The translations under genes were made by a program, and so were the position numbers. From positions 1 to 60,264 of the forward strand of contig JAFXXH010000067.1 of the NCBI GenBank assembly GCA_017542425.1: a DNA stretch of 60,264 nt. The letters are read 5' to 3'. Numbering within the stretch: the stretch's first letter is position 1; every line of letters begins with the position of its first letter. The notes under the pieces are model-generated. The model saw only the letters and a list, made by a program, of their open reading frames with translations, was not told the DNA's origin and ran no database searches. Source of the stretch: Oscillospiraceae bacterium. GTDB taxonomy: Bacteria > Bacillota > Clostridia > Oscillospirales > Oscillospiraceae. Below are positions 1 through 7,535 of the stretch, one piece after another.

Positions 1-91
1 CCCCTCGCCGCGTAAACGCTTTCAGCTCTCTGGCCTTCTGTTCCCAGCCTTCCGGCAAATATCTCGTTATCGGCTCCATATTGGTATACAT
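1..91 (-). CDS. IS4-type transposase, N-terminal part cut by window edge
   Basis: Thirty codons of an open frame run off the left edge of the window. The start is an ATG at 91, with GAGGTG six bases upstream. The visible protein contains ITRYLPEGWEQKARELKAF, which I recognise as the usual N-terminus of IS4-family transposases (the stretch before the DDE catalytic domain). The catalytic residues lie outside the window, so it cannot be told whether the copy is intact. The non-coding stretch 92-223 downstream of its start would include the IS end, but no terminal repeat can be identified with only one end visible. Confidence 0.6.
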   Translation of the reverse strand, partial: MYTNMEPITRYLPEGWEQKARELKAFTRRG

Positions 92-223
92 GGCGTTCAC
101 CTCATCACCATGATACCACATAAATTATGTTAACTTCAAGCTTTTTTAGCTTAACGCCTATGCCCAGCGGGGGAAGGAAAGGCGAACCCGTAGCGACCTT
201 GTCGGGGTGAGGGGGGGATGGAT

Positions 224-348
224 CGTGAAGAGTGAAGAGTGAAAAGTGAAGAGTGAAGAGTTGTGGTATCGGCTACGCCGATCATTTGATAATTTGTCGC
301 GCAGCGACACAACAACTCTTCATTATTCAATTTTAAGTCTTCATTCTT
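224..348. repeat. 7-nt tandem repeat within an imperfect inverted repeat
   Basis: Five units of the type AGTGAAG run from 224 to 258. About 45 bases on, CAACAACTCTTC (about 309-320) mirrors the GAAGAGTTGTG at 255-265, and further TCTTCATT units follow to 348. Two short hairpins (GGCTACGCC and GTCGCGCAGCGAC) sit in the loop. This looks like a non-coding palindromic element between the transposase and the transporter operon. The rest of 92-462 shows no gene; a G/C-rich palindrome near 351-376 may be a separate small repeat. Confidence 0.5.
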
Positions 349-462
349 CGTAGGGGGCGGCGTCCCAACGCCCCGGCTGCAGCGGTGAGATGGTTATAGC
401 CTTTGGGCGAATCCGCACACGCCCCTTCCCTCCGCAGAGGAAAGACAGCCTGGAACATCCCC

Positions 463-1446
463 TTACCGTTCCTCCCGGAAATAGGGCAGGCCCAGGCTGG
501 CCGGGGGCTGGTTTTCTTTCTTTTTCCGCACGGAGGAGAGGATCAGCACGACGATGGTGACCACATAGGGCAGCATCTTGTACAGCTCCTTGTCGGCCAT
601 GCCGGAGGGGATGAAGAGGTAGAGGATATACAGCCCGCCGAAGAGGATGCTGGCCAGCACGGCCAGGTTGGGGCGCCAGACGGTGAAGATCACCAGGGCG
701 ATGGCCAGCCAGCCCCGGTCGCCGAAGGCGTTGTTGCTCCAGACGCCGCTGGCGTAGTCCATGACGTAGTACAGTCCGCCCAGTCCGGCCACCATGCTGC
801 CGAGGCAGGTGGCGGCGTATTTGTAGCGGGTGATGTTCAGTCCCGCCGCGTCGGCTGTGGCGGGGTTCTCGCCCACGGCCCGGAGGTGCAGGCCCAGGCG
901 GGTGCGGCGCAGCACGAAGGCGGCCACCAGGGCGATGGCGACGGCCAGGTAGGCCAGGAAGCCGTAGCTCAGGAAGACCTGCCCGAACCAGCCCAGGTCG
1001 GCGGCGAAGGGCAGGCTCCGGCTGAACACGGAGCTGGTGGCGGACAGGGCGATGCTGGGCACGGCGCTGCCGGTGAGCTTGATGAGGCTGCCGCCGAAGA
1101 AGTTGCCGAAGCCCACGCCGAAGGTGGTCATGGCCAGACCGGTGACGTTCTGGTTGGCCCGCAGGGTGACGGTGAGGAAGCAGTACAGCAGCCCCATCAG
1201 CAGACTGCCGGCCAGGCAGCTCAGCAGGGGGATCAGCAGGGCCAGGGCCGGGACCACGTCGCCGCCGCAGCTCTGCTCATAGAGGAAGGCCCCGATGACG
1301 CCGCTGATGCCGCCCACGTACATGATGCCCGGAATGCCCAGGTTCAGGTTGCCGCTCTTTTCGGTGAGGGTCTCGCCCGTGGCGCCGAAGAGCAGAGGGA
1401 TACCCTGCACCACCGCCCGGGGGATAAAGGATGCAAAATCAAACAT
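463..1446 (-). CDS. ABC transporter permease, BMP/nucleoside-type importer (second permease)
   Basis: The protein is a 327-residue polytopic membrane protein of the branched-chain/simple-sugar permease superfamily, in the subgroup that works with BMP-family lipoproteins (NupQ/YufQ-like). The conserved N-terminal segment ETLTEKSGNLNLGIPGI is typical of this subgroup, and hydrophobic helices fill the chain. Its start overlaps the end of the upstream permease by 8 bp, so the two are translationally coupled. It is the last gene of the operon xpt, binding protein, ATPase, permease, permease. The substrate is inferred to be a purine nucleoside or base, from xpt in the same operon and the known role of NupNOPQ in Bacillus subtilis. 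Confidence 0.9.
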   Translation of the reverse strand: MFDFASFIPRAVVQGIPLLFGATGETLTEKSGNLNLGIPGIMYVGGISGVIGAFLYEQSCGGDVVPALALLIPLLSCLAGSLLMGLLYCFLTVTLRANQNVTGLAMTTFGVGFGNFFGGSLIKLTGSAVPSIALSATSSVFSRSLPFAADLGWFGQVFLSYGFLAYLAVAIALVAAFVLRRTRLGLHLRAVGENPATADAAGLNITRYKYAATCLGSMVAGLGGLYYVMDYASGVWSNNAFGDRGWLAIALVIFTVWRPNLAVLASILFGGLYILYLFIPSGMADKELYKMLPYVVTIVVLILSSVRKKKENQPPASLGLPYFREER

Positions 1447-2578
1447 GAGCTTTCCCCTTGCCTCCTTCTGTAGGGCGCTCCGACCCCGGCGCGCCGTAGT
1501 CCGCCTCGCTCCGGAAATGGAGCTGATAGTTGATGAAAAATTCGCTGCCGATGATGAAGAAGAGGATGACGCCGGTGAGGATGTCGCCGAAGGAGTGGTT
1601 CAGGCTGAACACGGTGCTGATCTCGTTGGCGCCCCGGCCCAGGAAGACCAGCAGGAAGCTGGCGAAGATCATGGCCAGGGGGTTGAACTTGGCCAGCCAG
1701 GAGACCATGACGGCGGTGAAGCCCCGGCCCCCGGCGATGGTGGTGGTGACGGTGTGGTCCGTGCCGCCCACCAGCAGCAGCCCCGCGACGCCGCAGAGTG
1801 CCCCGGACAGCAGCAGGGTACGGATGATGACCCGGTCCACCTTGATGCCCACATAGCGGGCGGTGCGCTCGCTTTCGCCCACCACGGCGATCTCATAGCC
1901 GTGCTTGGTGTAGTTCAGGTAGAGGAACATCAAAATGGTCAGCACCCCCACCACCAGGATGTTCAGCAGGTACTTGGAATCCCCGATCTGGGGCAGCCAG
2001 CCGGCCTGGGTGCTCTGGTTGATGATGCCGATGGTGCCCGAACCCTTGGGCACCTCCCAGACGATGACGAAATAGGCCACAAGCTGGGTCGCCACATAGT
2101 TCATCATCAGGGTGAACAGGGTCTCGTTGGTCTGGAACCTGGCCTTGAAGAAGGCGGGGATCACCGCCCAGATCGCCCCGGCCAGGATGCTGGCGGCGGA
2201 CATGATGACGATCAGCAGCCAGTTGGGGACCCGGTCGGCCAGGAGGATCATGCAGGCGGCGCAGGCCAGGGCGCTGATGAGCACCTGTCCTTCCGCGCCG
2301 ATGTTCCAGAAGCGCATCCGAAAGGCCGGGGTCACGGCCAGAGAGATGCACAGCAAAATCGCCAGATTCTGGCCCAGCACCCAGGCCTTGCGCGCCGTGC
2401 CGAAGGCCCCGGCGAACATGGTGGCGTAGATGCGCAGGGGGTCCTCGCCGGTCAGCAGCATGGTGACCAGGGCGCAGACCAGCAGCGCCAGCACGATGGC
2501 CGCGCCCCGGATGGCCCAGGCCCGATACCAGGGCAGCTCCTTCCGGCGGGAGATATGGAAATGTCTCTCCTTATTCAT
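1439..2578 (-). CDS. ABC transporter permease, BMP/nucleoside-type importer (first permease)
   Basis: A 379-residue permease of the NupP/YufP kind. It has a charged cytoplasmic N-terminus, then many hydrophobic helices, and contains the family-like segment FWNIGAEGQVLISALAC near residues 90-107. It would form a heterodimeric channel with the next gene in the inner membrane. It overlaps the ATPase gene upstream and the second permease downstream by 8 bp each, a compact arrangement supporting equal production of the three core subunits. Substrate assignment (purine nucleoside or base) is an inference from operon context. Confidence 0.9.
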   Translation of the reverse strand: MNKERHFHISRRKELPWYRAWAIRGAAIVLALLVCALVTMLLTGEDPLRIYATMFAGAFGTARKAWVLGQNLAILLCISLAVTPAFRMRFWNIGAEGQVLISALACAACMILLADRVPNWLLIVIMSAASILAGAIWAVIPAFFKARFQTNETLFTLMMNYVATQLVAYFVIVWEVPKGSGTIGIINQSTQAGWLPQIGDSKYLLNILVVGVLTILMFLYLNYTKHGYEIAVVGESERTARYVGIKVDRVIIRTLLLSGALCGVAGLLLVGGTDHTVTTTIAGGRGFTAVMVSWLAKFNPLAMIFASFLLVFLGRGANEISTVFSLNHSFGDILTGVILFFIIGSEFFINYQLHFRSEADYGAPGSERPTEGGKGKAHV

Positions 2579-4106
2579 GGGCGTCTCCTCCCAGTTTCGT
2601 CATCATCATGCCCACGGCCCGCTTGCTGGTGGTCCGGCCGTCCACGATGCCGCTCACCTTTCCGCCGCAGAGCACCAGGATGCGGTCGCTCAGTTCCAGC
2701 AGCACGTCCAGGTCCTCGCCCACATAGATCACGGCCACGCCCTGTTCCTTCTGCCGGTTGATGAGGTCATAGATGGTGTGGCTGGCCCCGATGTCCAGGC
2801 CGCGCACGGCGTAGGCCGTCAGCAGTACCGTGGGGGCGGCGGCGATCTCCCGGCCCACCAGCACTTTCTGCACGTTGCCGCCGCTGAGGCGGCGGACCGG
2901 GATGCCCAGGCCGGGGGTGCTCACCGACAGCTCGCTGACCACCTGGGAGGCCAGGGTCCGGGGACTCTTGCGGTCCACAAAGGGACTGCGGCCCCGGCGG
3001 AAGGAGCGCAGCATCATGTTGTCCGTCAGGTCCATGCTGCCCACCAGGCCCATGCCCAGCCGGTCCTCCGGCACGAAGGAGAGCACTACTCCCCGCGCGG
3101 CGATGTCCAGCGGGTCCATGCCCAGCAGCTCCGCGCCGCCGCCGTCCGGCTCCAGATAGCGGATGGAGCCCCGCTCCACCGGCTGCAAGCCCGCGATGGC
3201 CTCCAGCAGTTCCTTCTGACCGCTGCCGGAGATGCCCGCCACGCCCAGGATCTCGCCGCTGTTGGCGGTGAAGCTCACATCCTCCAGCTTCAAAATGCCG
3301 TCCATGCTGCGGACCGTCAGGCCCTCCACCTGCAGCCGGGGTTTCGGGTCCTTCGGCTCCGGACGGCGGATGTTCAGGCTGACGGCGTGCCCCACCATCA
3401 TGTTGGTCATCTCCTGGGCGTTGGTCTTCGCCGTCAGCATGTCGCCCACGAACTGCCCGTGGCGCAGCACCGCCACCCGGTCGGACAGGGCCTCCACCTC
3501 ATGCATCTTGTGGGTGATGATGACAATGGCCTTGCCGTCGGCGCGCATATTCCGCAGCACGGCGAAGAGCTTGTCGGTCTCCTGGGGGGTCAGCACGGCG
3601 GTGGGCTCGTCCAGGATCAGGATATCCGCGCCCCGGTAGAGCACCTTCACGATCTCCACCGTCTGCTTCTGGGACACGGACATGTCATAGACCTTCTGGT
3701 CCGGGTCCACGTCGAAGCCGTAGGTCTCGCAGATGGCGCGCACCTTTTCGGCCACGGCCTTCCTGTCCAGCCGCCCCGGCTCGTGGAGGCCCAGGACGAT
3801 GTTCTCCGCCGCCGTGAACACGTCCACCAGCTTGAAGTGCTGGTGGATCATGCCGATGCCCAGCTCAAAGGCGTCCCGGGGGGAGCGGATGACCACCTCC
3901 CGGCCGTCCACCAGGATCTTTCCGGCGTCGGGGAAGTAGATGCCGGAGAGCATGTTCATCAGCGTGGTCTTGCCGCTGCCGTTCTCGCCCAGCAGCGCCA
4001 GGATCTCACCCCGGTAGATGTCCAGCCAGACTTTGTCGTTGGCCAGGGTCGTGCCGAAGCGCTTGGTGATGTCCCGCATCTGTACTGCGGGGGTTTTCTC
4101 CTCCAT
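2571..4106 (-). CDS. ABC transporter ATP-binding protein with two fused nucleotide-binding domains
   Basis: A 511-residue protein with two ABC domains in tandem, as in NupO/YufO and sugar importers. The first domain has a canonical Walker A (GENGSGKTT, about residues 40-48) and Walker B (LILDEPTA). The second has a degenerate P-loop region (GVAGISGSGQKE) and a signature LSGGNVQK. Its Walker B region reads VLLTAYAVRGLD, where relatives have a glutamine-proline-threonine before RGLD, so this site is probably poor at hydrolysis. It energises import through the two permeases below it. A 291-base non-coding stretch rich in hairpins separates it from the binding-protein gene upstream. Confidence 0.93.
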   Translation of the reverse strand: MEEKTPAVQMRDITKRFGTTLANDKVWLDIYRGEILALLGENGSGKTTLMNMLSGIYFPDAGKILVDGREVVIRSPRDAFELGIGMIHQHFKLVDVFTAAENIVLGLHEPGRLDRKAVAEKVRAICETYGFDVDPDQKVYDMSVSQKQTVEIVKVLYRGADILILDEPTAVLTPQETDKLFAVLRNMRADGKAIVIITHKMHEVEALSDRVAVLRHGQFVGDMLTAKTNAQEMTNMMVGHAVSLNIRRPEPKDPKPRLQVEGLTVRSMDGILKLEDVSFTANSGEILGVAGISGSGQKELLEAIAGLQPVERGSIRYLEPDGGGAELLGMDPLDIAARGVVLSFVPEDRLGMGLVGSMDLTDNMMLRSFRRGRSPFVDRKSPRTLASQVVSELSVSTPGLGIPVRRLSGGNVQKVLVGREIAAAPTVLLTAYAVRGLDIGASHTIYDLINRQKEQGVAVIYVGEDLDVLLELSDRILVLCGGKVSGIVDGRTTSKRAVGMMMTKLGGDAHE

Positions 4107-4397
4107 ATTTCCGTCCTCTCAATAAAAAAAAGTAAGTCGCCCGGCAAGGAAAAGCCTCGCAGAGTTTCGCGCCCGCAGGCGCGAAAAAAATTCAAATCCA
4201 TTTTTGCCGGGGCTTTGCCTCGGCAAAAATACTTCTCGCGGAGCGCAAGCCCTCGCTTCAGAACCCAGCGCAGCGGTTCCGAAGCGAAACAACAAAAATA
4301 CTGCATTGGGGGCAGCGACGGGTCGCTGCCCTCATGCAGCAAATGCTCAGGGACATCCCTCCCTGCTGGGAGGGACACCCATTATTGCCGGAAACGA
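4107..4397 (-). other. Hairpin-rich intercistronic region between binding protein and ATPase
   Basis: No gene is visible. At least five inverted repeats follow one another: 4165-4186, 4201-4229, 4254-4286, 4311-4330 and about 4355-4376. None is followed on the minus strand by a clear T-run, so they are less likely to be full terminators. They are more likely RNA-stabilising or processing structures that protect the upstream binding-protein message. Excess binding protein over the membrane complex is normal for ABC importers. The function is inferred. Confidence 0.55.
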
Positions 4398-5675
4398 TCA
4401 GAACGCGGTATCCAGCAGCGTGATGCCGTCGATCTGCACGTCGAAGTAGGGGGCGCTCCGGAACTCGCTCTCATGGAAGTAACCGTCGGCAATGACCTCG
4501 GTGTCGCCGGTGTAGGCGGCGTCGGTGTCCACGTCGGCCATGTAGCTGCTCAGCTCCTCGCCGTCCACGGTGAAGGTATCCGTGGCGAAGACCTGGAGTT
4601 CCCCGGCCACCAGGGCGTCGGCAACCTCGGCCATCTTCTCCACGGTGCCCTCGGCGGCCACGGCCTCGTTCACGTCGGTGAGCTGGACGCTGCCGGTGGC
4701 GATGGTGCCGGTCCAGTCGGCGGGGATGTCCTCGCCGTTCAGCACGGCGTTGATGACGTATTCATAGTAAGGCGCCCAGTTGATGCGGCTGGAAACGATG
4801 AAGGTGTTGGGGCAGGCGTCCTGGGTGGAGCCGTTGTAGCTGACGTTGGGGATGCCGGCGGTCTCGCAGGCGGTGGGGGCGCCCATGGAGTCGGCGTGCT
4901 GGCTGATGAGCTTGCAGTCGTCGGCGATGAGCTTGTTGGCGGCCTCCTTCTCGGCGGTCTCGTCATACCAGGAGCCGGTGAAGGTCACTTCCATGGTGGC
5001 GCTGGGGCAGATGCTGCGGGCGCCCAGGAAGAAGCTGGTGTAGCCGCTCATGACCTCGGCGTAGGTGAACGCGCCGATGTAGCCGATCTTGGCGTCCTCG
5101 GCGGCGAAGTCGCCGGCCTCGATCATCTCGTTGAGCTTCATCCCGGCGGCGACGCCGGCCAGGAAACGGCCCTCATAGATGGAGGCGAAGGCGTTGTGAT
5201 AGTTGGCCAGGCCCTCGGTGTGGGCGCGGGTGCCGGTGGCGTGGCAGAACTGCACCTCCGGGAACTCCTGGGCGGCCTGGATCATATAGGGCTCGTGGCC
5301 GAAGGAGTCGGCGAAGATGATGGTGCAGCCGGCGTCCACCATTTCGGCGGCGGCGTCGTAGCACTCCTGTCCCTCGGGGATGTTGGTGCGGTAGATGAAC
5401 TGGTCCTCGGCAAAGCCCATGGCCGCGCAGGTCTCGCGGGCGGCGTTCAGGAAGTTCAGGTCATAGGTGGAGTTCTCATCGTGCAGGAAGATGAAGCCCA
5501 CCTTCAGGTCCGCTTTGGGGTCGGTCTCGTCCACGGGGGTGGGCTCGTCCACGGGGGTGGGCTCGTCGTTCCCGGCGGGCTGCTGGGTCTCGGTCGCGGG
5601 GGTCTGCGCGCCGCAGCCCACCAGAAGGGCGGCCACCAGGCACAGCGCCAGCAGGATGCTCAGCGTCTTTTTCAT
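4398..5675 (-). CDS. BMP-family substrate-binding lipoprotein
   Basis: A 425-residue lipoprotein. The N-terminus has a lysine-rich start, a hydrophobic stretch and the lipobox LLVGCG, giving a lipid-anchored Cys at about residue 21. It is followed by a Thr/Pro/Glu-rich linker with a repeated TPVDE unit. The rest is a two-lobed BMP (basic membrane protein/PnrA-like) fold, with segments such as KVGFIFLHDENSTYDLNF and ADSFGHEP. Known members bind purine nucleosides. It lies downstream of xpt with a 95-base gap and no terminator, so it is probably transcribed from the xpt promoter. The linker repeat is simple and could vary between strains. Confidence 0.93.
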   Translation of the reverse strand: MKKTLSILLALCLVAALLVGCGAQTPATETQQPAGNDEPTPVDEPTPVDETDPKADLKVGFIFLHDENSTYDLNFLNAARETCAAMGFAEDQFIYRTNIPEGQECYDAAAEMVDAGCTIIFADSFGHEPYMIQAAQEFPEVQFCHATGTRAHTEGLANYHNAFASIYEGRFLAGVAAGMKLNEMIEAGDFAAEDAKIGYIGAFTYAEVMSGYTSFFLGARSICPSATMEVTFTGSWYDETAEKEAANKLIADDCKLISQHADSMGAPTACETAGIPNVSYNGSTQDACPNTFIVSSRINWAPYYEYVINAVLNGEDIPADWTGTIATGSVQLTDVNEAVAAEGTVEKMAEVADALVAGELQVFATDTFTVDGEELSSYMADVDTDAAYTGDTEVIADGYFHESEFRSAPYFDVQIDGITLLDTAF

Positions 5676-5770
5676 GTTTGTCTGTTCCTCCTCATTCTTT
5701 TTCCGTCACGGAATGTAATGTATCTTCGGACAGACCGACCGATGGGGGCGGCCCGCTTTCCGACAAAAAA

Positions 5771-6349
5771 TCAAAGGCTCCCGGTGAACACGATCTCATC
5801 GCCGTCCATCCGCGCAATCTGCGCCAGGCTCTCCACCCGGAGACCCCGGTCGCGCAGCGCGTCCCCGCCGCCCTGAAAGCGCTTTTCGATGGCGACGGCG
5901 GCCCCGGCCAGTCTGGCCCCGGCCTGGTCGGCCAGCCGCGCCAGCCCTTCCAGCGCCGCGCCGGAGGCAAGAAAATCGTCCACAAGGAGCACACAGTCCT
6001 CGGATGTGAGGTAATCCCGGCTGACCACCGCGTTGTAGTCCATGCCGTGGGTAAAGGAGTGGACCACCGTGCTGAGCACGGCCCCGTCCACGTTGCTGGT
6101 CCGATGCTTTTTGGCAAACACCATGGGCAAATCCATGGCCATGGCCGCAGAGGCGGCGATGGCAATGCCGCTGCTCTCGATGGTCAGGAGCTTGGTCACG
6201 CCGCAGTCTGCGAAGAGCCGGGCGATCTCCTCCCCCATGGCGCGCAGCAGCGCCGGGTCGATCCGCTGGTTGAGGAAAGAACCCACCTTCAGCACACCGC
6301 CGGGCAGGATCGTCCCTTCCCGCAGAATCATCTCCTCCATCAGCCGCAT
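5771..6349 (-). CDS. xpt: Xanthine phosphoribosyltransferase
   Basis: A 192-residue enzyme that converts xanthine and PRPP to XMP in purine salvage. The PRPP-binding loop is VLLVDDFLASGAA. The N-terminal stretch LREGTILPGGVLKVGSFLN and the phrase TIESSGIAIAA match Xpt proteins. I chose the ATG at 6349 rather than the in-frame TTG 21 bases earlier. It has GGAGG nine bases upstream and gives exactly the usual number of residues before the conserved VLKV. It heads a probable operon with the BMP importer, coupling uptake to salvage. The leader upstream holds a promoter and an attenuator-like hairpin. Confidence 0.95.
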   Translation of the reverse strand: MRLMEEMILREGTILPGGVLKVGSFLNQRIDPALLRAMGEEIARLFADCGVTKLLTIESSGIAIAASAAMAMDLPMVFAKKHRTSNVDGAVLSTVVHSFTHGMDYNAVVSRDYLTSEDCVLLVDDFLASGAALEGLARLADQAGARLAGAAVAIEKRFQGGGDALRDRGLRVESLAQIARMDGDEIVFTGSL

Positions 6350-6368
6350 CGGCGTTTCCCTCCCACGC

Positions 6369-6406
6369 AAGCAGAAAAGCAGACCCCGCCCTCAGACGGG
6401 TCTGCC
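6369..6406 (-). terminator. Attenuator-like terminator in the xpt leader
   Basis: On the minus strand a GC-rich hairpin with GCAGACCC and GGGTCTGC arms is followed at once by TTTTCTGCTT, 20 bases before the xpt start. It lies between the leader promoter (6476-6504) and the gene. It therefore fits premature termination, with xpt and the importer transcribed only on read-through. The sensor part of the leader is not identified; the canonical purine-riboswitch junction sequences are not visible. Confidence 0.65.
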
Positions 6407-6475
6407 AGCACGTTTTGACCACCTTCACGCCTGTCGGCCAGCGAAAAAACGCAGACACCGATAGGAACTGTCTCC

Positions 6476-6504
6476 ATGTTACCCGAAACGACAGGGCTTG
6501 TCAA
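6476..6504 (-). promoter_or_regulatory. Promoter of the xpt-importer operon
   Basis: On the minus strand there is a TTGACA box (6499-6504), a 17-base spacer and TAACAT (6476-6481). Transcription would start near 6469, giving a leader of about 120 bases before xpt. The leader contains GTTCCTATCGGTGTCTGCG and, after a T-rich loop, GCTGGCCGACAGG. These could fold against each other and against the terminator arm. Confidence 0.65.
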
Positions 6505-6618
6505 TCGCAAAGGGTGCTCCGCCGTCAAGTTTGGAGATAACATAGAAAGTCAACCGCCAAAATTGACGCCCCTCGTGAAATCGCACAAGCCCTATCCAAA
6601 ACAACAGACCCCGCCGGG

Positions 6619-7161
6619 TCACTCCTCCATCTGCCGTCCCAGGAATCCGGCCACCATCTCCGCCAGCTTGCGCTCGGTCTCGCCGGGATTTGACCGCCCC
6701 TCCTGGGCCAGCAGGACCACGCAGCCCATCACGTCCCCGGCGCTGAGGATGGGCGCGGCCAGGGCCGCCTCCGGGCTGTCGGCGGCCTCCGTCACGGGCA
6801 GCGGCGCGGCCCCCTCCCCCTGGACGTAGACGCCCCGGTTCTCCATCACCCGCTCCAGCGCCGGACTGATGGGCTTGTCCAGCAGCTCCCGCCGCCGCCC
6901 CCCGGCGGCGGCGATCACCCCGTCCCGGTCACAGATGGCGCAGGTGGCCCCGATGGTCTTGTGCAGGCTCTCGCAGATCTCCCCGGCGAAGCCCTCCAGA
7001 TCCCCCATGGGGGAGTATTTTTTAAAAATGACCTCGCCGTCCTTCTCGGTGTAAATCTCCAGCGGGTCGCCCTCACGGATCCTGAGCGTGCGGCGGATCT
7101 CCTTGGGAATCACGATCCGTCCCAGATCGTCGATGCGCCGCACGATTCCGGTTGCTTTCAT
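6619..7161 (-). CDS. spoVT: Stage V sporulation protein T, AbrB-type regulator
   Basis: A 180-residue DNA-binding regulator of forespore gene expression. Residues 1-50 are an AbrB swapped-hairpin domain (MKATGIVRRIDDLGRIVIP, then KEIRRTLRIREGDPLEIY), and residues about 60-178 are a GAF-like domain. The ATG at 7161 is preceded by AGGAGG about ten bases away; upstream in-frame codons do not resemble the family. SpoVT in Bacillus is made under sigma-G. A GCATAA / CAAATACTA pair lies upstream on the minus strand (around 7192-7230) but is too weak a match to call. It stands alone between the xpt leader and the cyclase terminator. Confidence 0.93.
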   Translation of the reverse strand: MKATGIVRRIDDLGRIVIPKEIRRTLRIREGDPLEIYTEKDGEVIFKKYSPMGDLEGFAGEICESLHKTIGATCAICDRDGVIAAAGGRRRELLDKPISPALERVMENRGVYVQGEGAAPLPVTEAADSPEAALAAPILSAGDVMGCVVLLAQEGRSNPGETERKLAEMVAGFLGRQMEE

Positions 7162-7404
7162 CTTGCACATTCCTCCTGTATTTCTGCGGATTGTCGCATT
7201 TAGTATTTGCAGGAGGTTTTTTCTTATGCGGCGGAGGCGGGCCTTGCGGTTTGGGATGCAGATGCCGAAACGAATTGCCTGATCGGGTTCTTCCACGTTG
7301 ACAATTTTTTCATTTTTAGTGTCCTGTTCAATTATCAAAACCTGCCGCTCGTGCAGGAGACACGCCCCCATGTTGGGAAGCTTCCTCCCCGAACAGCGCA
7401 TAAG

Positions 7405-7456
7405 GAAAAAAAGACAAGCCCCCCATCTCTGCGCCGTGCTACGGCAGGGATGGGAG
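7405..7456 (-). terminator. Terminator downstream of the diguanylate cyclase gene
   Basis: On the minus strand a hairpin with CCCATC/GATGGG-type arms (7418-7456) is followed by GTCTTTTTTTCC. It lies about 80 bases past the cyclase stop and closes the kinase-cyclase operon. The remainder of 7162-7404 contains only the spoVT upstream region. Confidence 0.75.
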
Positions 7457-7535
7457 CGTTCTTTTTTCGCGGTTCGGATTCGGCTTCCGGCGTCAGGCCG
7501 GGCGCGCGGATCGCGCTCCGCTTGTTCAGCGCAGC

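Noticed and set aside
224-258. CRISPR-like array
   Set aside because: The repeats are seven bases long and directly adjacent with no spacers.
2571-4106. The transporter as a sugar importer
   Set aside because: The binding protein is of the BMP type and xpt lies in the operon, which fits nucleosides or bases. The sugar annotation would rest only on distant superfamily similarity.
2430-5876. Very long open frame on the plus strand across the transporter operon
   Set aside because: It runs antisense to four genes with clear ABC and BMP motifs. Its protein is His/Ala/Gln-rich low-complexity sequence, as expected from the complement of GC-rich genes.
6349-6600. Classical purine riboswitch before xpt
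   Set aside because: The expected TTTCTACC-like junction and flanking loop sequences were not found on the minus strand; only the promoter and attenuator hairpin could be supported.
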